Of a stretch of DNA of 64,000 nt, positions 56,971-64,000 are shown in pieces. Source of the stretch: Photobacterium swingsii (lineage in GTDB: Bacteria; Pseudomonadota; Gammaproteobacteria; Enterobacterales; Vibrionaceae); the NCBI RefSeq assembly GCF_024346715.1, contig NZ_AP024853.1, positions 744,001 through 808,000 on the forward strand, in the 5' to 3' direction. The position numbers and the translations under genes are program-made. The notes beneath the pieces are model-generated. The model was not told the origin of the DNA, did not search any database, and was given only the letters and a program-made list of their open reading frames with translations. Position 1 is the first letter of the stretch. Each line of letters begins with the position of its first letter.

Positions 56971-57734
56971 TCAATCACCTTCGCCTCATTACGCAATTTA
57001 GAAACCAGCTCTGTCACTGATTCAACACGGATGCCCGACTGGCGTGTGGGCGGTACCATAATGGTCAGAATGTCCTGCCTTGGCGCGATATCGATCCCAG
57101 AGTTTTCCTGTATTAAGTCTTCAATAGCAAGCACCGCTAACGGCTTCTTTTTTGCCTTCATAATATTGGGCAAAGATGCGTAACGCGGCTCGTTGAGTCG
57201 CAAATCGGTACTGATAATCGCGGGTAACTGCAAAGATAGCGTTTCCAGGCCACCATCCACTTCTCGGGTAACGGTAACTGCTTGGGTATTAACGGTAAGT
57301 TCAGAGGCAAACGTGCCTTGCGGGTAGCCAGTAAGCGCCGACAGCATTTGAGCCACTTGATTATTATCGGTATCGATAGATTGCTTGCCCAATAGAGTCA
57401 GGGCTGGCTGTTCTTTTTGGACAATAACATTGAGTACCTTGGCTACGGCTAATGGCTCTAACACTTCAGCTGTAGCAACATGAATAGCACGATCAGCCCC
57501 TAATGCTAATGCATTTCGAAGCTGCTCTTGGCTGGCACAGTCACCGATTGAAACCACAACAACTTCAGACGCTATATCCGCTTCCTTGAGCCTAATCGCT
57601 TCTTCTATTGCTATCTCACAGAATGGATTCATCGCCATTTTGACGTTGTTATCTTCAACGCCACTGCCATCAGTTTTAACCCTAATTTTCACATAAGGGT
57701 CGATCACACGTTTAATCGCAATCAGAACTTTCAC
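56967..57734 (-). CDS. etfB: Electron transfer flavoprotein, beta subunit
   Basis: This 255-residue subunit binds AMP and forms the dimer with EtfA. Family features are 'VLIAIKRVIDPYVKIRVK' at the start, 'MNPFCEIAIEEAIRLKE' and 'LLGKQSIDTDNNQVAQML'. The start is GTG at 57734, with AAGGA seven bases upstream; the longer open frame adds 25 residues unlike the family. It is divergent from ETF-QO, with a LiuR-like site between them. Confidence 0.95.
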   Translation of the reverse strand: MKVLIAIKRVIDPYVKIRVKTDGSGVEDNNVKMAMNPFCEIAIEEAIRLKEADIASEVVVVSIGDCASQEQLRNALALGADRAIHVATAEVLEPLAVAKVLNVIVQKEQPALTLLGKQSIDTDNNQVAQMLSALTGYPQGTFASELTVNTQAVTVTREVDGGLETLSLQLPAIISTDLRLNEPRYASLPNIMKAKKKPLAVLAIEDLIQENSGIDIAPRQDILTIMVPPTRQSGIRVESVTELVSKLRNEAKVIE

Positions 57735-57844
57735 AGTGTATTCCTTCTTAAAAAGAAAAATCTTTGAGAGCCTTATGCGCTGTATTTTCTCTACTTTTAT
57801 GGCTGGCACATGTGCCTCAAAGTGATTCTTTGAGCCTAGTTTAA

Positions 57845-57860
57845 TTTACGTTTACGTCAA
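57845..57860. promoter_or_regulatory. LiuR-like palindrome between etfBA and ETF-QO
   Basis: TTTACGTTTACGTCAA is an imperfect palindrome (TTTACGT / ACGTCAA) of the kind I associate with LiuR, a MerR-family regulator of branched-chain amino acid and fatty acid breakdown. A further ACGTAAA half-site lies near 57925. Its position in the divergent promoter region fits control of both transcripts. Confidence 0.5.
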
Positions 57861-57953
57861 CTGCATCCAACTGTGCTCAACTACGCTATAGTTAAATTTA
57901 TACTGTAAATCGCCAGTTTCTATATACGTAAATCGCACACAGAGGTCGCTTTG

Positions 57954-59618
57954 ATGGAACGAGAATGTATGGAGTTCGATGTGGTGATTATCGGTGCTGG
58001 CCCAGCAGGGTTAGCAGCGGCTTGCCAGTTAATGTTAATGGCAAAACAACAAAATACACCGCCACCCAGTGTCTGTGTACTTGAAAAAGGCACTGAAGTT
58101 GGCGCCCACATTCTGTCTGGCGCGGTATTCGAAACCCGTGCTCTTGATGAGCTTTTTCCTGATTGGGAACACACAGATGCGCCGATTGTTTCTCAAGTTA
58201 CGGGCAATCACCTTTATTGGCTAACCAATGCCAATAATCACCTCGTTGTACCTGAGCACCTCGCGCCTGACTGCATGAATAACAATGGCAATTATGTCAT
58301 CAGCTTAGGGTTATTGTGTCGTTGGTTGGCCAAGCAAGCAGAGCAACTCGGAGTGGAAATATTTCCGGGCTTTGCTGCTTCTGATATTTGTTATGACAAC
58401 AATAATGCAGTCACTGGCGTCATAACCTCAGATATGGGACGAGATAAGCAAGGTCAAGAAAAATCCACTTTTGAAGCGGGCATTGAATTAAAAGCTAAAT
58501 ACACCATTTTTGCAGAAGGCAGTCGCGGACACTTAGGTAAACAGCTTATTGCGCATTACCATTTAGATAATAACAAATCCCCCCAGCACTATGCGCTGGG
58601 CCTCAAAGAATTATGGAAAATCCCAGCAGAACAACATCACGAAGGCTTGGTGATCCATGGGATGGGCTTTCCTCTCAGTGAATCAGATACAACGGGAGGG
58701 AGTTTTCTTTATCACTTTGAAGGCAATCATTCGGAAGAGAAGTATGTCGCCGTTGGGTTAATTGTCGATTTAAATTACCACAACCCGTACCTAAGCCCCT
58801 TCGATGAATTTCAACGAATGAAACACCACCCTGTCTTTGCCCAATATTTACACTGTGGTGAGCGCATCAGCTATGGCGCGAGGGCAATAACGAAAGGCGG
58901 TTTATCTTCACTACCTCGCCAGCAATTTCATGGTGGCTTATTGATTGGGTGTGATGCTGGCACATTAAACTTTGGCAAAATTAAAGGCAGCCATACCGCC
59001 ATGAAATCTGGCATGCTCGCCGCACAAGCAATACATGATGAACTCACAGCAGGCTTTGCCCACACTGTACCTGGGTATGAACGGTTATTTCATGATTCTT
59101 GGTTGTACCAAGAGCTTTACCAGTCACGTAATGTAGGGGCTAACATCCATAAGTACGGCCAGTTATTCGGAGGCATGCTCACCAGTATTGAACAAAACTG
59201 GTTAAAAGATCGTGCTACATGGACGCTACACGACAACTTGCCTGATCATTTAAGCTTAAAACCACTCGCTAAATGTAAACCTATCACTTACCCAAAACCA
59301 GATGGTATGTTGAGCTTCGATAAGCCTTCGTCATTATACCTCTCTGGCACTCAGCATGAAGAAAACCAACCTTGCCATCTTCTATTAACGGATCCTATGC
59401 TACCCATTACATCGCATTTAGCTGAAAACGGAGAGCCTAGCCAATATTACTGCCCTGCTGGCGTATATGAAATTATTGGGGATACAGGCCAAGAACGCTT
59501 GGTAATCAACGCCGCCAATTGCCTGCACTGTAAAACCTGTGACATCAAAGATCCTTCCCAAAACATTACTTGGCGACCACCTGAAGGCGGTGGCGGACCG
59601 AATTACCCCAATATGTAA
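57954..59618 (+). CDS. Electron transfer flavoprotein-ubiquinone oxidoreductase
   Basis: This 554-residue membrane-associated enzyme oxidises reduced ETF and reduces ubiquinone. It has an N-terminal FAD-binding 'VVIIGAGPAGLAAACQLM', a central quinone and membrane-binding region and a C-terminal [4Fe-4S] domain ('YYCPAGVYE', 'CLHCKTCDIKDP') ending in 'GGGGPNYPNM', which is typical of the family. The ATG at 57954 has AGAGG eight bases upstream. Confidence 0.95.
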   Translation: MERECMEFDVVIIGAGPAGLAAACQLMLMAKQQNTPPPSVCVLEKGTEVGAHILSGAVFETRALDELFPDWEHTDAPIVSQVTGNHLYWLTNANNHLVVPEHLAPDCMNNNGNYVISLGLLCRWLAKQAEQLGVEIFPGFAASDICYDNNNAVTGVITSDMGRDKQGQEKSTFEAGIELKAKYTIFAEGSRGHLGKQLIAHYHLDNNKSPQHYALGLKELWKIPAEQHHEGLVIHGMGFPLSESDTTGGSFLYHFEGNHSEEKYVAVGLIVDLNYHNPYLSPFDEFQRMKHHPVFAQYLHCGERISYGARAITKGGLSSLPRQQFHGGLLIGCDAGTLNFGKIKGSHTAMKSGMLAAQAIHDELTAGFAHTVPGYERLFHDSWLYQELYQSRNVGANIHKYGQLFGGMLTSIEQNWLKDRATWTLHDNLPDHLSLKPLAKCKPITYPKPDGMLSFDKPSSLYLSGTQHEENQPCHLLLTDPMLPITSHLAENGEPSQYYCPAGVYEIIGDTGQERLVINAANCLHCKTCDIKDPSQNITWRPPEGGGGPNYPNM

Positions 59619-59713
59619 TCTTCCTTATCTCTTTTATACAGATAACGAAAATCAAGCAACAATAGTTAGACAGCAATGGTTAGGCAGCAATAATCAGGCA
59701 ATGGGAGGGCTAA

Positions 59714-60031
59714 CTATTGGCACTCTTCATTGATCCAATCAAGGTAACCTTTCAAACCGTGTTGAATAGGTAACTGAATAATCTCAGGCGTTTCGTAATC
59801 ATGCAGCTTTACAATTTCAGCTTCCACTGCACCGTATAAAGAAACCTTGGTTTTTATCATCATTTGCTTTTCAGCATCGCTGTTTACTTCACCTTTCCAG
59901 TGATAGTAGCTTTCGATGGCTTGTACTTGGATACAGGCTGCTAAACGTTGCTCAATCAAAGCATCAATAATACGTTTACCCACTGTTTCATCTGAGAACG
60001 TAGTCATCACAACACAGTATTGCTCAGTCAT
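59714..60031 (-). CDS. cutA: CutA1-family divalent-ion tolerance protein
   Basis: This 105-residue protein of the trimeric CutA1 family shows 'LIEQRLAACIQVQAIESYYH', 'WKGEVNSDAEKQMMIKT' and 'LHDYETPEIIQLPI'. It was originally linked to copper tolerance in E. coli; its actual function remains unclear. It is convergent with the ETF-QO gene, about 95 bp apart, with no obvious terminator between them. Confidence 0.9.
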   Translation of the reverse strand: MTEQYCVVMTTFSDETVGKRIIDALIEQRLAACIQVQAIESYYHWKGEVNSDAEKQMMIKTKVSLYGAVEAEIVKLHDYETPEIIQLPIQHGLKGYLDWINEECQ

Positions 60032-60106
60032 TATTTTTCTCTCTTTAATATCTGTATCGACAGTATAACGGTTATATCTCTTTCTTTACGCTCGATTTTA
60101 TATCAA

Positions 60107-60133
60107 ATAAAAAAGGGAGCTCAGCGCTCCCTT
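60107..60133 (-). terminator. Rho-independent terminator of the amylase gene
   Basis: AAGGGAGC (60113-60120) pairs with GCTCCCTT (60126-60133), loop TCAGC. On the minus strand a T run follows the stem. Confidence 0.85.
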
Positions 60134-60168
60134 ATACAAATAGGCATTAATAATAGATGCGTATTCGG

Positions 60169-62196
60169 CTATTCAGCACACTTAGACACCATGATCTGAC
60201 GCGGACTACCTTGATCGCTAAATTTCAAACTCCACACATAACGTCCAGCAACGGGCAGCGTAACAGCGGTATCTTTACCATAACCACCAAACTCTAGGGT
60301 TTTCTCTTGCCCTAGCTTGAGTTCTAGCCCTTCAGCTGTGTATTGTGGTGACCAATCTTTGGTAGCGTACTGCATACGATAGGCCCCTGCCACTTCATCC
60401 ACCACCACTTGGTAAGTGTTATCACCTTTATAGCTGTATGCACGGTTATCTTTATGTTTCCAGCCCGAATCAGCAAAATCTCCCACCACATACATGGTTT
60501 CCGTCTTAGGGCCTGCTTCTGCAACAGTAGGGTTATCACACTGCGCCATAAAGCCCTTGCCCGTTAGCACTACGGCGGCAGTTTCAACAGTTACCCCAAT
60601 ACTCGATGGTTTTTCAATTTCAAGAAAACGCGCTTGAAAACCCGATAATGGGATCTGATATTCACCGTTCACTGGCGTAAAACGAGCTTGGGTTTGTAAA
60701 TCGACCAAAGCACCTTCCGATGCAATATCAGCCGCTTTAAGGGTTAACATATTGGCTTTCGCTTGGGTGCTCACCATGTAAAGTAAGGCATCATCACCTT
60801 TCTGTTTATGATCAACATACACAGCATCTGTCGCTAATACCGATGTGCGCTTGCCGTGCACTATCGCCGGATGTTGTTCACGAAGCGCCATTAACGAAGC
60901 GACATAATTTCGTAGTTCTGTCTGTTGTGGGTTTAATTGCGCCGTTACACCATCAATTTTGGCACTGCTACGCGCTACATGATCATCGCAATAACCTTGC
61001 AGCGCGCAAATATCACTGCTGGCTTTATCTGCAAAATTAGGCACTTCATCACCCACTTCTTCACCGTAATACAAGGTGATCGGGCCGTTATACGCCCCTA
61101 AGAAAGAAAGTGCCGCACGATGACGTGCCCAGTATTCAGCTTGATCAGGTTTAGCAATGTTGCCCCGTTGCAACAAATCTCCAAAGCGAACGAGATCATG
61201 ATTACCTAGCATCAAGTTTGGCTTAGCGTGTGGCGGATATAAATCGTGTAGCTTCATACCTTCAGCTAACCACTCACCACCTTTAGCACCATTACTGTTT
61301 TCATTAACCGCGAACGTTTCTACAACGCGATAGCGTACAGGGAAATCAAACGCCGAACATAAAGCCGGATCTTTTTCTGGGCCGTAGCCGGTTCGAGTAA
61401 TGTAGTTTTCGTTATTCCAAATTTCAGCAACCATATAGCCTAATGGGTGCACAGATTCACCCTCAGCATTTTGATATGTCACCGACTGTGAGGCTTGATC
61501 AACACTTTTACGCAGCGCTTTCCAAGCAGGTAGTGGCACTTGGTAGGCTTGGTCTAAACGCCATCCATCGATCTTGAGTTCTTTAACCCAGTAAGATGCG
61601 ACTTCCTGATAAAAAGCGAGGCTTTCTGGGTAATCGACAGGGTTACTGTCTCCTGCAGGCAGGCGGCCTTGGGGTGACGGCACGATATTATCTTTATGAT
61701 GGCCGAACACACCATCAAGGAACACATACATCCCCTTCGCGTGTGCCGCTTCAACCAATTCACGCGCTTTATCCATATCACCAAAGCGTGGATCAATACT
61801 AAAGTAATCACTGGTAAAGTAGCCTGTTGCATCTAACCGATCGGCCCAATGGTTTTGTCCTTCATCAGGAATAGAATTAAAAATAGGGGTTAACCAAATC
61901 GCATTCATACCCAGCGACTGAATATAATCCAGTGAATCAATCACGCCTTGTAAATCACCTTTATGGTGACTGGTGCCGTAACCCGTACCGTGACCAATAC
62001 TGTCATCACCATTTACAAAACTTTCAACCATCACTTGATAAATACGTAGGTCTTGCGATTGTTCGACCATAGGTGCTGCACATTCATAGGGCTCGCTGAG
62101 ATACCCTAAGGCTTCACTATTTTGTGTGCTTTGGCAGCCCGCAAGCGCAGTAGCAACCATGATCGCTAACGTTGTTTTTCCTATCCTTTTATTCAC
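60169..62196 (-). CDS. GH13 alpha-amylase lipoprotein
   Basis: This 675-residue lipoprotein has signal lipobox 'ALAGC' (Cys21) and a GH13 barrel. The nucleophile Asp215 is in 'DGWRLDQAY', the acid/base Glu258 in 'MVAEIWNN' and the third Asp334 in 'LGNHDLVRFG'. The C-terminus carries a beta-sandwich ('MYVVGDFADSGWKHKDNRAY') that resembles starch-binding or E-set domains. The start is GTG at 62196, with AAGGA seven bases upstream. It probably cuts maltodextrins at the cell surface or in the periplasm. Confidence 0.9.
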   Translation of the reverse strand: MNKRIGKTTLAIMVATALAGCQSTQNSEALGYLSEPYECAAPMVEQSQDLRIYQVMVESFVNGDDSIGHGTGYGTSHHKGDLQGVIDSLDYIQSLGMNAIWLTPIFNSIPDEGQNHWADRLDATGYFTSDYFSIDPRFGDMDKARELVEAAHAKGMYVFLDGVFGHHKDNIVPSPQGRLPAGDSNPVDYPESLAFYQEVASYWVKELKIDGWRLDQAYQVPLPAWKALRKSVDQASQSVTYQNAEGESVHPLGYMVAEIWNNENYITRTGYGPEKDPALCSAFDFPVRYRVVETFAVNENSNGAKGGEWLAEGMKLHDLYPPHAKPNLMLGNHDLVRFGDLLQRGNIAKPDQAEYWARHRAALSFLGAYNGPITLYYGEEVGDEVPNFADKASSDICALQGYCDDHVARSSAKIDGVTAQLNPQQTELRNYVASLMALREQHPAIVHGKRTSVLATDAVYVDHKQKGDDALLYMVSTQAKANMLTLKAADIASEGALVDLQTQARFTPVNGEYQIPLSGFQARFLEIEKPSSIGVTVETAAVVLTGKGFMAQCDNPTVAEAGPKTETMYVVGDFADSGWKHKDNRAYSYKGDNTYQVVVDEVAGAYRMQYATKDWSPQYTAEGLELKLGQEKTLEFGGYGKDTAVTLPVAGRYVWSLKFSDQGSPRQIMVSKCAE

Positions 62197-62435
62197 GATG
62201 AAGTCCTTCAATAAGTTATTACTTGTTATTGTTTGTCTTATATCTCAATAATTTCATCGTTATTATCTGTGATATGGACAAGTATTAACCCATCCTTAAA
62301 GCACTTTATTACAGGCGTAGAAGTAAGGCTGAGAGATCAAGGTCACACTCAGCACCTCACTAATACTAATCTTTGTTTTTATTGCATTTTATCTGGCACC
62401 AATCTCGTTCATTTATACCTACGAACTATCAGCAT

Positions 62436-63359
62436 CTACCGTTCTGTACTCAGTGAAAATTCAGATTCAAGTGGTGTATCAATCGTAGATTGCTCTGCGT
62501 TGGCGCAAGCTTTTTTCTGCTTCCTCTCAACTTTAGCCAGTAACAGCAAAGGCAAGATAATCAAAGCCGATCCAATCAACATTTCCACTTCGGGTATTTC
62601 ACCAAACCATAAAATGCCCACTAATACAGCACCAAGTAAACCACTGTATTCAGCGCTGGCAATTTTATTACTCTCAACCGAACGGTAGGCAACAACGCAG
62701 GTTGCGGCATAAATAAGAATAAAGAAGCTCGAGCCTGCAGCAGTCAGTAACGGCGTCCAGTTCCATGTTTCACCTTCCCACAAGGCTAAGCCTAATGATG
62801 CTGGCATACCGACAGCATTCGTTAACAATAACGTCTGCGCGACAGTTTGATTGGTGGGTAACTTACGGATCAGCAGGTTATTTCCAGCTAAGGTTAACGC
62901 AACCACCAAAGCTGAAATTGCAGCCCAATCAATATGCGTGGGGCGAATCACCACCAGCACACCAATAAAGCCCACCACACCAGTCATGACGGATTTCTTA
63001 GTCAACTTTTCACGGAAGAAAACAAACGCCAGCGGCAACATAATAAGAGGAGCGGCATAAAAAATGGCATTCGCTGTCGCAAGTGGCATTGAGTTAATAG
63101 CAAAAACCATGAATACAGCACCAAAAAGCCAAATATGAGCACGAAGCGCATGCCATTTCAGCCCTTGAGTAAAAGAAGGTAACGCATTTTTGGCACAAAA
63201 TGGCAGCAAGATGATCACGGCTGTTAGTTGGCGAAAAAAGACAAACTGAAACACAGCCACACCATCATCAAGCGTTTTGATCAGCGCATCAGAAAATACT
63301 GCTATTAAATTACCGACTATCAGCAACAACATCGCATAACCAACAGACTTATTAGACAT
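62436..63359 (-). CDS. EamA (DMT)-family transporter
   Basis: This 307-residue membrane protein has ten helices in two EamA repeats ('MLLLIVGNLIAVFSDALIKT' in the first; 'ASAEYSGLLGAVLVGILWFG' in the second). Members export metabolites or amino acids. The C-terminus is hydrophilic. The ATG at 63359 is chosen over a longer open frame, with only a weak ribosome site. It is divergent from the GcvA-like regulator gene at 63460, which is its likely controller. Confidence 0.85.
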   Translation of the reverse strand: MSNKSVGYAMLLLIVGNLIAVFSDALIKTLDDGVAVFQFVFFRQLTAVIILLPFCAKNALPSFTQGLKWHALRAHIWLFGAVFMVFAINSMPLATANAIFYAAPLIMLPLAFVFFREKLTKKSVMTGVVGFIGVLVVIRPTHIDWAAISALVVALTLAGNNLLIRKLPTNQTVAQTLLLTNAVGMPASLGLALWEGETWNWTPLLTAAGSSFFILIYAATCVVAYRSVESNKIASAEYSGLLGAVLVGILWFGEIPEVEMLIGSALIILPLLLLAKVERKQKKACANAEQSTIDTPLESEFSLSTER

Positions 63360-63459
63360 TGAACACACTCGTAAATTCAATCAAAATTTTATGCAGAGTA
63401 TTCAATATTCAAAATGAAGTATAATGATAAATATTACTTTAGTATGAGTTATTTCGATA

Positions 63460-64000
63460 ATGAAACTTCCACCACTCCGAGCTGTTCACTGCTTTGAGGC
63501 CGTAGCCCGTCATAACAGTTTTTCGCAAGCAGCTGAGGCACTCAATGTCACTCAAAGTGCCGTGAGTCACCAGGTAAAATTACTGGAAGATTATTTAGGA
63601 AAACCGCTGTTTATTCGTCAAGGTCGCCTGCTTTCTCTCAGTGAGGACGGTAAACATTATTACGATACGATCAGCAATGCGCTACAAGATATCGCACATG
63701 CCAGCCATATCGTAAAAGAAGGTAAAAAAGGGCAATTACGGTTAGCAATGTACAGCACTTTAGCCGTTAAGTGGCTTATCCCCCGCCTTGATAAACTGAG
63801 GCAAGAATACCCAGAGATCGATCTCTCATTGACCATGGTTGCAGACGAACCCGACTTTAACGATCAAACTGCCGATTGCTTTATCACTTGCAAGCCGCCA
63901 AAAGCCAAATACACCAGCGACCTCTTGTATAACGAACGCATTTACCCTGTGTGTAGTAAACAGTTATGGGAGAAAATTAAAGACCAGACTATGCCTGATG
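63460..64000 (+). CDS. GcvA-like LysR-family regulator (C-terminus beyond window)
   Basis: The first 180 residues are present and the frame runs off the right edge. The N-terminus 'LPPLRAVHCFEAVARHNSF' and 'LNVTQSAVSHQVKLLEDYLG' place it in the GcvA group of LysR regulators. The start ATG is 100 bp from the divergent EamA transporter gene, its probable target. Confidence 0.85.
   Translation, partial: MKLPPLRAVHCFEAVARHNSFSQAAEALNVTQSAVSHQVKLLEDYLGKPLFIRQGRLLSLSEDGKHYYDTISNALQDIAHASHIVKEGKKGQLRLAMYSTLAVKWLIPRLDKLRQEYPEIDLSLTMVADEPDFNDQTADCFITCKPPKAKYTSDLLYNERIYPVCSKQLWEKIKDQTMPD

Noticed and set aside
62233..62688. 151-codon plus-strand frame
   Set aside because: Half of it is antisense to the EamA gene, and its composition is not that of a recognisable protein.

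Overview
The window looks like chromosomal DNA of a marine gammaproteobacterium of the family Vibrionaceae, most likely Photobacterium or a close relative. This rests on the gene content: a VxrABC-type signalling operon, the NagZ sequence, a fagA-fumC pair behind a Fur box, three-domain NADH-dependent flavin reductases with their own ApbE, several c-di-GMP enzymes, and moderate GC with AT-rich intergenic regions. The genus is an inference. No rRNA, tRNA, CRISPR array, insertion sequence or prophage was seen.

Layout. 1-8.3 kb: the start of an alpha-glucan-type outer-membrane lipoprotein, a LysR regulator, the overlapping vxrA-vxrB-vxrC operon (sensor kinase, response regulator, secreted DUF2861 protein) and a secreted glycoside-hydrolase-like protein. 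8.4-14 kb: a membrane diguanylate cyclase with an unusual start region, a small unknown protein, and a co-directional amidohydrolase / DUF3299 / OprB-type porin set. 14-15.5 kb: a five-copy 14-bp tandem repeat and a divergent TetR / DHFR-like pair.

15.8-25.9 kb is the most interesting accessory region. A long hairpin precedes a 1004-residue cytoplasmic flavoprotein (OYE-like + FMN_bind + fumarate-reductase-like FAD domain), followed by a cytoplasmic ApbE that should attach its FMN. Next come an ArgP-like LysR regulator, a divergent ureohydrolase with a non-standard motif, a protein fusing two CDGSH iron-sulfur motifs to a glutamate-synthase FMN barrel, and a YfcC-type carrier. Together they could import and break down a guanidino or amino-acid compound, next to an NADH-driven reductase for an unsaturated carboxylate. 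The substrates are unknown.

26-36.7 kb: several LysR regulators with their likely targets (alcohol-dehydrogenase-like, DUF1330, MATE pump), a Fur box with fagA-fumC, an EAL protein and a HAD phosphatase. 36.9-50.9 kb: mostly housekeeping and envelope genes (cytochrome b561-YceI, YbaK, NlpC/P60, PlsC, NagZ, CSS-motif EAL, CDF transporter, MOSC), plus two possible 34-residue genes.

51.3-59.6 kb is a 2-oxo-acid dehydrogenase operon (E1 alpha, E1 beta, E2; no E3) near etfBA, which is divergent from ETF-quinone oxidoreductase across a LiuR-like palindrome. This layout fits oxidation of short or branched acyl-CoA with electrons passed to ubiquinone. 59.7-64 kb: CutA, a GH13 alpha-amylase lipoprotein, an EamA transporter and the start of a GcvA-like LysR gene that runs off the window.
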